Source: JBEKJU01 sp050011095 (GTDB taxonomy: Bacteria > Desulfobacterota > Syntrophorhabdia > Syntrophorhabdales > WCHB1-27). Taken from it: a DNA stretch of 9,952 nt. The DNA lies in contig JBEKJU010000117.1 in NCBI GenBank assembly GCA_050011095.1, positions 1-9,952 of the forward strand, given 5' to 3'. The position numbers and the translations under genes were made by a program. Positions 1 through 6,912 of this stretch are shown here, one piece after another. The number at the start of each line of letters is the position of its first letter. The stretch's first letter is position 1. Below the pieces are notes generated by a model. The model worked only from the letters and a program-made list of their open reading frames with translations, was not told the DNA's origin and did not search any database.

Positions 1-46
1 TAACACGTCATTTATTTTAATTTTCTCTTGATAATAGGGGGTTCTT

Positions 47-2488
47 ATGACCGCAAAACTCGGGCCCGGCGATCTTTCCAAATCTTGCAATCCTGAGGAG
101 TTTACCTTTGCCACAACGGACGACATGGTGACGCAAATCGGTATAATCGGGCAGGAAAAGGCGCTCAGGTCACTCGATTTCGGCCTCGATATCAATGCCA
201 AGGGGTTCAATATCTTTGCCCTCGGCGAAACGGGCACGGGAAAAATGACCACCGTCACGACGATGCTCCAGGAGAAGGCAAAGGGTGAGAAGATCCCTTC
301 GGACTGGTGCTACGTCTACAACTTCAAGGACCCCGACATCCCAATCGCCGTTTCCCTGGAGCCGGGAAGGGGGAGGGTACTGCGAAAGGACATGGAGGAC
401 TTGATCAAGGGGGCCAGGGCGGACATACCGAAGGCCTTCGAGTCGAAAGAGTATGAGAAGCAAAAGAGCCAGATAGTGGAGGAATTCCAGCGGAAGCAGA
501 ACGAGCTTTTCTCGAAGCTGGAAGAGGAGGCAAAAGAGAAGGGGTTTTCGATCAAGAGGGGCGTCGCCGGGATCATGATCGTCCCCCTGAAAGAACAAAA
601 CGAGCCGCTTACGCCCGAGGAGTTTGGCAAGCTCGACGAGAAGACGAAGCGAGAGATGGAGAAGACGGGCAGGTTGCTCCAGGAGAGGTTGAACGAGGTC
701 TTCCGGGCAATGAGGGATACCGAGAAGTTCGTCCAGGAAATGCTGAACAAGCTGGAGCGCGCCATAGCCTTCGATGCGCTGCAAGCGCCCATCGAGAACC
801 TGAAGAACAAGTATAAGGGAAACGACAAGATCATCGCCTACCTGGACAACGTCCGGGAGGACATGCTGAGCCACCTCGACGAATTCAAGGTGCAGGAAGA
901 ACAGCCTTCCCCTTTGCCTTTTCTGAAAATGCCGAGGCAGGAGGCCTCGTTCACGAGGTTTACCGTCAATGTGATCGTGGACAACGCGGATACCTTGGGC
1001 GCCCCCGTCGTCTTTGAGAGCAACCCCACCTACCTGAACCTCTTCGGAAGAATAGAGAACAGGATAGCCTACGGCATGGCCACGACCGATTTTTCCATGA
1101 TCCGGGCGGGCTCGGTCCACCAGGCGAACGGTGGCTATCTCATCATCGACGCCCTCGATATGCTGCGGAATCCCTTCTCCTATGAAGCCCTGAAAAGGGC
1201 CATCAAGAACCAGGAGATAAAGGTCGAGGACGTCCTGGAGCAGTACCGCCTCATCAGCACGGCGACCCTCAAGCCTCAGGCCATACCCTTCGACACAAAG
1301 GTCATCATCAAGGGAACCCCGGATATCTACTACCTCCTCTACAACCTCGACCCCGAATACAACGCATTGTTCAAGGTAAAGGCGGACTTCGACAGCAGGA
1401 TGGACAGGACTCCCGAGAACGTGGACAAGTATGCCCATTTTATCGCCGATTGCCAGAAGGCCGAAAAGCTCCTCCCCTTCGACCGGACAGGGGTTGCGCG
1501 GCTCGTCGAGTTCGGGTCGAGGCTTGCCGACCACCAGGAGAAACTGACGACGAGGTTGTCCAGTCTTTCCGATCTCATGAGGGAGGCGAACTACTGGGCG
1601 AAGAAGGATGGCGCGAATTTCGTGCGGGCGGACTACGTAACGCAGGCGATTAGTGAGAAGGTGCACCGTTCCAACAGGATCGAGGAGCGCCTCCGGGAGG
1701 CGACCCTCGAAGACACGCTCATCATCGATACGGCGGGGGAAAAGGTCGGCCAGGTGAACGGTCTCGCCGTGCTCGACCTCGGCGATTACAGCTTCGGCAA
1801 GCCATCGAGGATCACGGCGAGGACCTATGTGGGCAGGGCAGGCATCGTCAATATAGAGCGCGAGACGAAGATGAGCGGCAAGATCCACGAGAAGGCGATT
1901 TTTATCATCGCGAGCTACCTCGGGAGCAAGTACGCCGCGAGCAGGCCGATAAGCCTTTCCGCGTCGATCACCTTCGAGCAGCTTTATGATATGATCGAGG
2001 GCGACAGTGCGACGTGCGCGGAGATGTACGCGCTCCTTTCGAGTATTTCCGGTCTTCCCCTGAAGCAAAGCTTCGCCGTGACCGGCTCCATGGACCAGAA
2101 CGGTGACGTTCAGCCGATAGGCGGCGTCAATCAGAAGATTGAAGGCTTCTTCGATCTCTGCAAGAGCAGGGGGCTCGACGGGAGCCACGGGGCGATTATC
2201 CCGAAGAGGAACGTGAAAAACCTGATGCTTAAGCAGGAAGTGACCAATGCGGTAAAAGACGGCCTCTTCACGATCTATTCCATCGACAAGATGGAGGAGG
2301 GGCTGGAGATACTGACCGGCGCACCTGCGGGCACCATTGGCGCTGATAACACGTATCCGGAAAATACCGTCAACGACCTTGTGATGAAGAGACTGACCGA
2401 AATCACGCAGGCGATGGAGGCGAAGAAGGAAAGGGAGGGGGAGGGCTCGGGCATCGAGCCGAGATCGGGCCGCGACCTGAAGGAATAG
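47..2488 (+). CDS. Lon-like AAA-family protease (LonB/LonC/YcbZ-like)
   Basis: Cytoplasmic ATPase/serine peptidase of the Lon family, of the type with an AAA_32-like ATPase module and no classical Lon N-domain (relatives: E. coli YcbZ, archaeal LonB, MtaLonC). In order: a short N-terminal segment; P-loop GETGTGKMT at residues 60-68; a charged, probably coiled-coil insertion at about 120-290; a Walker B-like YLIIDALD at 364-371; a lid region at about 475-560; and a C-terminal Lon peptidase domain at about 560-780. The peptidase dyad looks intact: Ser654 in GDSAT and Lys697 in GGVNQKIEGF, 43 residues apart as in known Lon enzymes. The highly charged tail after about 785 looks disordered. The 813-residue length fits the family. 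The start is supported by a purine-rich AGGGGG (36-41) five bases before ATG. Oddity: the residue after the P-loop Lys is Met67, not Ser/Thr. It stands alone, followed by a long spacer. No transmembrane segment is seen, unlike membrane-bound archaeal LonB. Substrates are unknown. Confidence 0.93.
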   Translation: MTAKLGPGDLSKSCNPEEFTFATTDDMVTQIGIIGQEKALRSLDFGLDINAKGFNIFALGETGTGKMTTVTTMLQEKAKGEKIPSDWCYVYNFKDPDIPIAVSLEPGRGRVLRKDMEDLIKGARADIPKAFESKEYEKQKSQIVEEFQRKQNELFSKLEEEAKEKGFSIKRGVAGIMIVPLKEQNEPLTPEEFGKLDEKTKREMEKTGRLLQERLNEVFRAMRDTEKFVQEMLNKLERAIAFDALQAPIENLKNKYKGNDKIIAYLDNVREDMLSHLDEFKVQEEQPSPLPFLKMPRQEASFTRFTVNVIVDNADTLGAPVVFESNPTYLNLFGRIENRIAYGMATTDFSMIRAGSVHQANGGYLIIDALDMLRNPFSYEALKRAIKNQEIKVEDVLEQYRLISTATLKPQAIPFDTKVIIKGTPDIYYLLYNLDPEYNALFKVKADFDSRMDRTPENVDKYAHFIADCQKAEKLLPFDRTGVARLVEFGSRLADHQEKLTTRLSSLSDLMREANYWAKKDGANFVRADYVTQAISEKVHRSNRIEERLREATLEDTLIIDTAGEKVGQVNGLAVLDLGDYSFGKPSRITARTYVGRAGIVNIERETKMSGKIHEKAIFIIASYLGSKYAASRPISLSASITFEQLYDMIEGDSATCAEMYALLSSISGLPLKQSFAVTGSMDQNGDVQPIGGVNQKIEGFFDLCKSRGLDGSHGAIIPKRNVKNLMLKQEVTNAVKDGLFTIYSIDKMEEGLEILTGAPAGTIGADNTYPENTVNDLVMKRLTEITQAMEAKKEREGEGSGIEPRSGRDLKE

Positions 2489-2517
2489 GAGAGCTGGAAG
2501 GGTGCAATTATTGGGAC

Positions 2518-2531
2518 ACCCGCAAGCGGGT
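2518..2531. repeat. Palindromic repeat copy 1 (ACCCGC-AA-GCGGGT)
   Basis: A perfect 6+6 inverted repeat with a 2-base centre, 29 bases after the Lon-like gene. It is followed by TACCCGG, and the related copy at 2728 is followed by TAACCCCCCCGG. Palindrome plus flank are therefore similar in the two copies, which suggests a family of related elements rather than isolated hairpins. It could act as a 3' mRNA stabiliser or a REP-like element; function not shown. Confidence 0.5.
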
Positions 2532-2591
2532 ACCCGGTCGCCCCCTCCGACAGCAAAGCCCATCCAGTTCGTGCCACCTGTCCTTGCCGGG

Positions 2592-2644
2592 CACCCGCGA
2601 CATAGTGCGTATGTTAGCCGGTGCGTGCCTGTCACGCGCGGGTG
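2592..2644 (+). repeat. Structured element: closing stem plus two hairpins (three-way junction)
   Basis: CACCCGC (2592-2598) pairs perfectly with GCGGGTG (2638-2644). Inside are two perfect hairpins with 5-bp stems and 5-base loops: ACATA-GTGCG-TATGT (2600-2614) and GCGTG-CCTGT-CACGC (2623-2637), joined by an 8-base linker. The outer stem is the same ACCCGC/GCGGGT motif as the neighbouring palindromes. Either strand could fold this way, so strand is nominal. It has no T-loop or anticodon pattern of a tRNA. It may be a palindromic repeat element, a structured 3' UTR or a small RNA. The pairing is seen directly; any function is inference. Confidence 0.45.
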
Positions 2645-2727
2645 GCGCTCCCCCTCATGAAAAGGAAGGACCTGAGGCGAAAAAAGGCCGCCGTTGGCTT
2701 GCGTCACCCTCCCACGGGCAAAGCGCG

Positions 2728-2741
2728 ACCCGCACGCGGGT
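2728..2741. repeat. Palindromic repeat copy 3 (ACCCGC-AC-GCGGGT)
   Basis: A perfect 6+6 inverted repeat with a 2-base centre. It differs from the copy at 2518 only in one centre base, and the following bases (TAACCCCCCCGG) resemble those after that copy (TACCCGG). This supports a shared repeat family within the spacer. Confidence 0.5.
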
Positions 2742-2769
2742 AACCCCCCCGGCCAAACCCGCCTCAGCC

Positions 2770-2786
2770 CACCCGTTGCGCGGGTG
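2770..2786. repeat. Palindromic repeat copy 4 (CACCCG-TTGCG-CGGGTG)
   Basis: A 6-bp inverted repeat with a 5-base loop and the same ACCCG/CGGGT core as the copies at 2518, 2592 and 2728. It is the last recognisable copy before the spacer becomes AT-richer towards the HD-GYP gene. Confidence 0.42.
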
Positions 2787-2948
2787 CCTGGACGCCATGC
2801 CCCGTCTCCGCTATATAGCCTCCTTTTGCCCATTTTTTTTGAAAGAATGATAGGAACAGGTCCTCCGCCGAACCCGTAGATGCCTCTTGCCGGCTCCCTC
2901 AAGATAAGATAGTTTTCACCGATAATCCTTAAGGAAGGGGTCTTTTCT

Positions 2949-3065
2949 GTGGCGAGGGCTGTCGGGCTGAATCATCTCGTGGGCTGGTCGGGGGTCTCCG
3001 CGTCGGCGGCGGAGGCGTCCGCCTTGGCCGGGCGCCGGATCGCGGTGGATGGGCGCCATGAATGA
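2949..3065 (+). CDS. Possible 38-residue leader ORF overlapping the HD-GYP start
   Basis: A GTG start at 2949 lies 8 bases after a strong purine tract AAGGAAGGGG (2931-2940), the best ribosome-binding site in this area. The frame runs 38 codons to TGA at 3063-3065, so it covers the HD-GYP ATG candidates at 3049 and 3058 in another frame and ends 10 bases before the third one at 3076. The predicted peptide is Ala/Gly/Val-rich and matches no family I recognise. It may be a coupling leader that delivers ribosomes to the HD-GYP gene, whose own starts lack a good Shine-Dalgarno. It could also be chance, or a sign that the HD-GYP start is mis-framed. Low confidence as a protein; moderate as a translation signal. 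Confidence 0.3.
   Translation: MARAVGLNHLVGWSGVSASAAEASALAGRRIAVDGRHE
3008..3023 (+). promoter_or_regulatory. GC hairpin just upstream of the HD-GYP start
   Basis: GGCGGA (3008-3013) and TCCGCC (3018-3023) form a perfect 6-bp stem with a GGCG loop, ending 25 bases before ATG 3049. A further CCGG-GCG-CCGG palindrome follows at 3028-3038. Such structure would limit ribosome access unless it were opened by translation of the leader frame at 2949-3065, which runs through it. The stems are directly visible; a regulatory role is inference. Confidence 0.35.
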
Positions 3066-4137
3066 CGACAGGTACATGGCCATTCCTCCAGGTGTGATCA
3101 TACCGGGGAGCCTCCCGAACTTCAAGGTCTACATACCGTCCAAGGAGGGGCGTTACGTGCTCTGGGCACGCGAAGGCAACAAGGTCAATGAGGAACAGCT
3201 CGCCAGGCTCTCGAGCAGCGGGGTCGAGGAGGTCTTTCTCGACCTTGATGAAGAGTTCAAGTATGACGAATACCTTGAGACCCACCTCGGTGACATCCTC
3301 GAAAATCAACTGCCTTCCGAGGAGCAGAAGGCTGCGATATTCGGCAAGGTTTCCACCAATGTCGTGAAGGATGCCTTCGAGGAATCGCTGGGGTTCGGCT
3401 CGATGGGCGGGGCCGTCATGCTCAGGACCGAGAAGATGATCAAGAACGCCCTGATGTTTATCGCCCAGTCGAGATCGCTTCAGGCCCTCGCAAAAATGAT
3501 CGGTCATGACTATAAGACCTACGAGCATGCCACCAAGGTCCTCTGGTTCACGATGGCGTTTCTCCGGGATAAGCCGGATATCCTGGAGCGGATCGAACCG
3601 GGCTACCCGACATTCGACGATAACGAAAAATTGGAGATGCTGCGACAGTGCGGTGTGGGCGCGCTGCTCCACGACATTGGCAAGGCCTTCGTTTCACAGG
3701 AGATACTCAACAAGAACGGACCTTTAAGTGAAATCGAGTGGGAGATCATGAAACGCCATCCCTTGAACGGTCTGGCGATGCTTCTCGATGCCGACCTCCC
3801 CGCTTTCGTCAAGAAGGCCGTGTTGCACCACCATGAGGATTTTAGCGGGGACGGCTATCCCATGAGCCTGGAAGGGATGAACATAAGCGTCCTTGCCAGG
3901 GTGTTGAGGATTATCGATACCTTTGACGCCATGACGTCCCGCCGGCCTTACAAGGACCCCATACCCCCCTTAAAGGCTATGCAGATCATGGTCGGTATAC
4001 CGACAGACAAAAAAGGGGATGGGAACGGGAACGGATCGGCCCAGAGTATGCGCGATCAGGGCATGAGACGGTGCTTCGACGAAGAGCTGCTCAAGAAGTT
4101 CATCATTTTTCTAGGCACCATGAAACTGGATAGATAG
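3049..4137 (+). CDS. HD-GYP domain cyclic-di-GMP phosphodiesterase
   Basis: Likely cytoplasmic enzyme that hydrolyses cyclic di-GMP. Residues about 15-65 resemble the DUF3391-like N-terminal domain found ahead of HD-GYP domains. The C-terminal HD-GYP core (about 140-345) has its expected metal-ligand residues: His160, the HD pair His208-Asp209 in LLHDIGK, His237 in MKRHP, His261-His262 in HHEDFSGDGYP (the GYP motif at 269-271), and Asp290 followed by AMTSRRPYK. No receiver domain or transmembrane helix is seen, so it is probably not directly membrane-anchored. A short Gly/Asn-rich tract (GDGNGNG) lies in the C-terminal part and looks like a flexible insertion. The start is uncertain: ATG 3049 is the first possible after an in-frame stop at 2968, but neither it nor ATG 3058 has a good ribosome-binding site, while ATG 3076 has a modest ACAGG before it. 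Partner signalling proteins are not in the window. Confidence 0.92.
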   Translation: MGAMNDDRYMAIPPGVIIPGSLPNFKVYIPSKEGRYVLWAREGNKVNEEQLARLSSSGVEEVFLDLDEEFKYDEYLETHLGDILENQLPSEEQKAAIFGKVSTNVVKDAFEESLGFGSMGGAVMLRTEKMIKNALMFIAQSRSLQALAKMIGHDYKTYEHATKVLWFTMAFLRDKPDILERIEPGYPTFDDNEKLEMLRQCGVGALLHDIGKAFVSQEILNKNGPLSEIEWEIMKRHPLNGLAMLLDADLPAFVKKAVLHHHEDFSGDGYPMSLEGMNISVLARVLRIIDTFDAMTSRRPYKDPIPPLKAMQIMVGIPTDKKGDGNGNGSAQSMRDQGMRRCFDEELLKKFIIFLGTMKLDR

Positions 4138-4222
4138 ACGCCCCGTCCACTTTCGTACACCGGGCATTGCCGGAGGATGGGAGCATTCCCTTTACTCGCC
4201 CCCCGGCCTTGGGTTAATATTA

Positions 4223-4263
4223 AGGAGGGAGGGATGAAGACCGAATGGACCATAGAGCTATAG
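4223..4263 (+). promoter_or_regulatory. Shine-Dalgarno with 9-codon mini-ORF overlapping the acyl-CoA synthetase start
   Basis: AAGGAGGGAGGG (4222-4233) contains a near-ideal AGGAGG at 4223-4228. It is 5 bases from ATG 4234, which begins a 9-codon frame (MKTEWTIEL, stop TAG 4261-4263), but 16 bases from ATG 4245 of the synthetase. The synthetase frame has a stop at 4221, so no better-placed upstream start exists in its own frame. Either the downstream GGAGGG part serves ATG 4245 with about a dozen bases of spacing, or ribosomes enter at the mini-ORF and re-initiate. The spacing is seen directly; coupling is inference. Confidence 0.4.
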
Positions 4264-6314
4264 AGAAGCTGCTTTTCCCCGAAAGTGTCGTCGTTTACGG
4301 CGTTTCCGACGGCCCTGTCAACCTGGGTAGGGAGATCATCAGGAACCTGAACCGCTTCGCCTTCACCGGCAGGCTGTACGGGGTCGGGCGAAAGGCCATG
4401 GAGGTGGAAGGCAGAAGGGTCTACGTGTCCCTCGAAGACGTCCCCGAAGTGCCCGAACTCGCGGTGATCCTCGTCCCTGCCCTTGCCGTGGCAGGCGCCC
4501 TCGAGGCGTGCGGCAAAAAAGGCGTCCGCCACGCGGTGATCGAGACGGGCGGCTTTTCCGAGTTCGGGGCGGAGAGAAAGGGCCTGGAGGATGAGGTCAG
4601 GCGCATCGCCCGCGACTACGACATGACCTGCATGGGCCCCAACTGCATCGGCGTCATCAATATGGAGAACGGCCTCTGCCTGCCCTTTGTCGCCTTCAGC
4701 CCCGGTGAGATAGAAAAGGGCGCCCACGCCTTCGTTTCTCAGAGCGGCGGACTCATCCACGAGATGGTGCGTCGGTGTCTGGCGGAGCACGTGGGGCTCG
4801 GCAAGCTTGCAAGCATCGGCAACTCGCTCATGGTGGACGCGAACGACTTCCTGGAATTCCTCATAGGAGACCCGGCAACCGGCCCAATCGGGCTTTACCT
4901 CGAAGACGTGAAGAACGGAAGGCGCCTCATGGACCTTGCATCGGGGACGGAAAAGCCCGTGATCGTGCTCAAGGCCAATACGAGCCCCGTCAGCCGGGAG
5001 ATCGCCTCATTCCACACGGCGGCCCTCCTGGGCGACGAAATCGTCATCGATGCCGCCTTCAGGCAGGCGGGAATCCACCGCGTCGCGACCCTCCAGGATA
5101 TGGTCGATTGTTTCAAGATATTCAGCCTCCCTCTGCTCGCCGGACCCAACCTCGTCCTCATCTCGCGCTCGGGCGGCCAGGCCGTTGTGCTCGCCGACGA
5201 GGCGCACAAGCACGGGTTCGTCCTGCCGAAGCTGCCGCCCGCCTTTTTCAACCGCATCGGTGAAAAGGCGAAGGCAGGGGTCATCAGGGCGACGAACCCC
5301 ATCGACCTGGGCGATGTCTTCAACGACCTCTTCTACCTGGAGGTGATCGGGGCGGCCCTGAAGGAACCCTCGGTGGACGGGGTCATCTTTTTCTATGATT
5401 ACCCCTTTAACGAAACTACGGTCTTCGACATGGCGAAGGGCATAGAAGACCTCCGGCGCGTCTCTGAAAAACCGCTCGTTTTGTGCATGGTCCCGGATAG
5501 GCGTGACTGGTTTGACCTGAGGTACGGCTCATCCGGCCAGTGGTTTTCCGAGCCGGAGCGCGCCTTCGCGGCGCTCAAACGGTCGCTCGCCCACTACCGG
5601 AACGGCGTCTCGGGTCGCCGGACGACGGGTGACGGCGCCACCGCTGACGCCCCTGCGGCAATGCTCGGGCATGGGCAACCGGGGATCGCCTCGACGGCCG
5701 GGGCGCTCTCTCTCATGGAGACCTACGGTGTGCCCCTTGTCCCGTATGAGCTTGTTACAGACCTGCCGGGGTGCATCGAGGCGGCCCACCGGATGGGATA
5801 CCCGGTGGCGCTGAAAGCGGCCGAGCCCTTCATCGCCCACAAGACCGAGGCAGGCGCCGTCCGGCTGAATATCGGCAGCGATGGGGAGCTTACGGACGCC
5901 TTCGACGCCATGGCGGCCGATGTCTATCTTCTCCAGGCCATGGCAGCCTCCGGTGTCGAAACCATCATCGGCGGAAAAAGGGATGCCGAGTTCGGTCCGG
6001 TCGTCATGTTCGGTCTCGGCGGTATCTTTGTGGAGGTCATGAATGATGTGACCCTCCGCGTCGCGCCCGTCGATGAGAGGGCCGCGCGGGAGATGATCGA
6101 GGAGATAAAGGGCGCGCCCCTCCTTTCCGGCGCGCGGGGCGCCGGCCGGGCGGACACGGGTAGCATCGCGAGGGCGCTCGTCGCCGTGTCGAGGCTCCTC
6201 GTCGATCATCCCGAGGTCGAGGGCATAGATATCAACCCGCTCCGTGTCTTCAAGGAGGGAAAAGGCTGTCTGGCCCTCGACGTGAAGATCGCCTCTCCCG
6301 TCCGGAAGGAGTGA
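4245..6314 (+). CDS. Fused ADP-forming acyl-CoA synthetase (acetate-CoA ligase family)
   Basis: NDP-forming acyl-CoA synthetase with both subunits in one chain. Known members convert acyl-CoA, ADP and phosphate to acid, CoA and ATP, or the reverse. Residues 1-130 form the CoA-binding Rossmann-type domain (LLFPESVVVYGVS). The ligase domains (about 150-450) carry His257 in SFHTAALLGDE, the expected phosphohistidine. After a variable Ala/Gly-rich linker (about 450-485) comes an ATP-grasp domain with Lys524 in VALKAAEP, His532 in AHKTEAGAV (the family's second His) and EGIDINPLRV at 659-668, whose Asp/Asn residues bind metal. All key residues are present, so it should be active; the acyl substrate cannot be read from sequence. 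The 689-residue length is typical of fused forms. It lies 107 bases after the HD-GYP gene and may be independently expressed. Some homologues are lysine acetyltransferase fusions, but no GNAT domain is present here. Confidence 0.93.
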   Translation: MDHRAIEKLLFPESVVVYGVSDGPVNLGREIIRNLNRFAFTGRLYGVGRKAMEVEGRRVYVSLEDVPEVPELAVILVPALAVAGALEACGKKGVRHAVIETGGFSEFGAERKGLEDEVRRIARDYDMTCMGPNCIGVINMENGLCLPFVAFSPGEIEKGAHAFVSQSGGLIHEMVRRCLAEHVGLGKLASIGNSLMVDANDFLEFLIGDPATGPIGLYLEDVKNGRRLMDLASGTEKPVIVLKANTSPVSREIASFHTAALLGDEIVIDAAFRQAGIHRVATLQDMVDCFKIFSLPLLAGPNLVLISRSGGQAVVLADEAHKHGFVLPKLPPAFFNRIGEKAKAGVIRATNPIDLGDVFNDLFYLEVIGAALKEPSVDGVIFFYDYPFNETTVFDMAKGIEDLRRVSEKPLVLCMVPDRRDWFDLRYGSSGQWFSEPERAFAALKRSLAHYRNGVSGRRTTGDGATADAPAAMLGHGQPGIASTAGALSLMETYGVPLVPYELVTDLPGCIEAAHRMGYPVALKAAEPFIAHKTEAGAVRLNIGSDGELTDAFDAMAADVYLLQAMAASGVETIIGGKRDAEFGPVVMFGLGGIFVEVMNDVTLRVAPVDERAAREMIEEIKGAPLLSGARGAGRADTGSIARALVAVSRLLVDHPEVEGIDINPLRVFKEGKGCLALDVKIASPVRKE

Positions 6315-6341
6315 GGCCGACCGGTTTTTCCGGATACGTAC

Positions 6342-6371
6342 CGCGCCTCCGCATCAGGCAGCGTGTTTTTT
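6342..6371 (+). terminator. Candidate intrinsic terminator of the acyl-CoA synthetase gene
   Basis: CGC-GCCT (6342-6348) pairs with AGGC-GCG (6356-6359 and 6361-6363) around a 7-base loop with one bulged A, followed by TG and six T (6366-6371), 28 bases after the stop codon. The T tract and the right arm lie inside the last codons of the convergent reductase gene, where the T run is the complement of two Lys AAA codons. A second small stem, CCGG-TTTTT-CCGG, sits at 6321-6333. The bulge and the 2-base gap make this a moderate candidate. Confidence 0.42.
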
Positions 6372-6905
6372 CACCCACGCGACATACCGGTCCATCCAGC
6401 CCTGCAGGAATTGTTTGGAGTCCGGCCCGATGTTTCCGGCCTCGTCGAACAACCCGTCCTTTACGTAGATGTACGCCTCGGGCTGGCCGAGGGTAGGCAC
6501 GTCCAGATAGGCGAGAATGTGGCGCAATTGCTGCTGCGCCAGGGCCGAGCCGATGAGGCCGATCGAAGCGCCCACAATACCGGCCGGCTTTCCCGGCCAG
6601 GCGCTGTCGCCATAGGGACGCGAGGCGTGGTCGATGGCGTTCTTGAGCACGCCGGGTATAGAGCGGTTGTATTCGGGCGTCACGAACAGAAGGCCCTGGG
6701 CGGCCCTGATTTCGCTCTTCAGCCTTTTTACGGGCTCGGCCTGGTTTGAGTCGTCGTCCTGGTCGTAGAGCGGCAGGTCGCCGATCTGCAGTTGTTTGAA
6801 CGAGAACTCCGGCGGCGCCAATTTTATAATGGCGTTAGCCAGCTTGCGGTTGAATGAATCCCGGCGAAGGCTTCCGATAACAACGGCGATTTGGTATTGG
6901 CTCAT
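6354..6905 (-). CDS. NAD(P)H-dependent FMN reductase (ChrR/YieF-like flavodoxin fold)
   Basis: Small soluble flavoprotein of the NADPH-dependent FMN reductase family, whose members reduce quinones, flavins, azo dyes or metals such as chromate. It shows the N-terminal beta strand followed by the FMN-phosphate loop GSLRRDS (residues 11-17) and the second flavin-contact signature running from TPEYNRSIPG to DHASR (76-96), both typical of ChrR/YieF. The 183-residue length is normal for the family. The start is well supported by AAAGGAG eight bases before the ATG. It is transcribed on its own: 273 bases separate it from pilC upstream, and it converges on the acyl-CoA synthetase gene, leaving 39 bases between the stops. 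It is likely an oxidative-stress or quinone-detoxifying enzyme; the true electron acceptor cannot be read from sequence. Confidence 0.9.
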   Translation of the reverse strand: MSQYQIAVVIGSLRRDSFNRKLANAIIKLAPPEFSFKQLQIGDLPLYDQDDDSNQAEPVKRLKSEIRAAQGLLFVTPEYNRSIPGVLKNAIDHASRPYGDSAWPGKPAGIVGASIGLIGSALAQQQLRHILAYLDVPTLGQPEAYIYVKDGLFDEAGNIGPDSKQFLQGWMDRYVAWVKKHAA

Positions 6906-6912
6906 GGCGAAT

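Larger units (their letters stand above)
2489..2948. other. Long non-coding spacer rich in small GC palindromes
   Basis: No convincing protein gene lies here. The stretch carries repeated ACCCGC...GCGGGT palindromes (listed separately), a GTCG/CGAC stem at 2537-2551, a CCTCA/TGAGG stem at 2653-2677, the 10-base palindrome GCTATATAGC at 2810-2819, and a run of eight T at 2833-2840. That T run is not directly preceded by a good GC hairpin, so I do not call a terminator. TTGAAA at 2839-2844 and GATAAT at 2921-2926 resemble promoter hexamers, but neither has a good partner at the right distance. Reading frames across it have low-complexity Arg/Pro/Gly-rich translations and match no family I know. 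Confidence 0.6.

Noticed and set aside
30..35. GATAAT as a -10 box for the Lon-like gene
   Set aside because: Its transcription start would fall at or after the ribosome-binding site at 36-41, and no -35 hexamer lies at the right distance.
2713..2745. c-di-GMP riboswitch upstream of the HD-GYP gene (CACGGGCAAAGC looked suggestive)
   Set aside because: The expected two-helix GEMM architecture and its conserved GCAAACC/GACGCAAAGCC and GGTAGC elements are absent, and the site is more than 300 bases from the gene.
2584..2850. 88-codon plus-strand frame in the palindrome-rich spacer
   Set aside because: The translation is low-complexity and Arg/Pro-rich, it runs through the palindromes, and there is no ribosome-binding site.
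170..2902. Very long open frame on the minus strand, antisense to the Lon-like gene and running into the spacer
   Set aside because: The plus-strand protein has clear Lon motifs, and the antisense translation shows no recognisable domain. GC-rich codon use readily leaves antisense frames free of stops.
4155..4193. Terminator after the HD-GYP gene (GGGA-GCAT-TCCC followed by TTT)
   Set aside because: The stem is only 4 bp and the T run only three or four bases, too weak to call.
4204..4220. TTTACT-like and TAATAT hexamers as a promoter for the acyl-CoA synthetase gene
   Set aside because: Both match only four of six positions, and the predicted start would lie within the Shine-Dalgarno.
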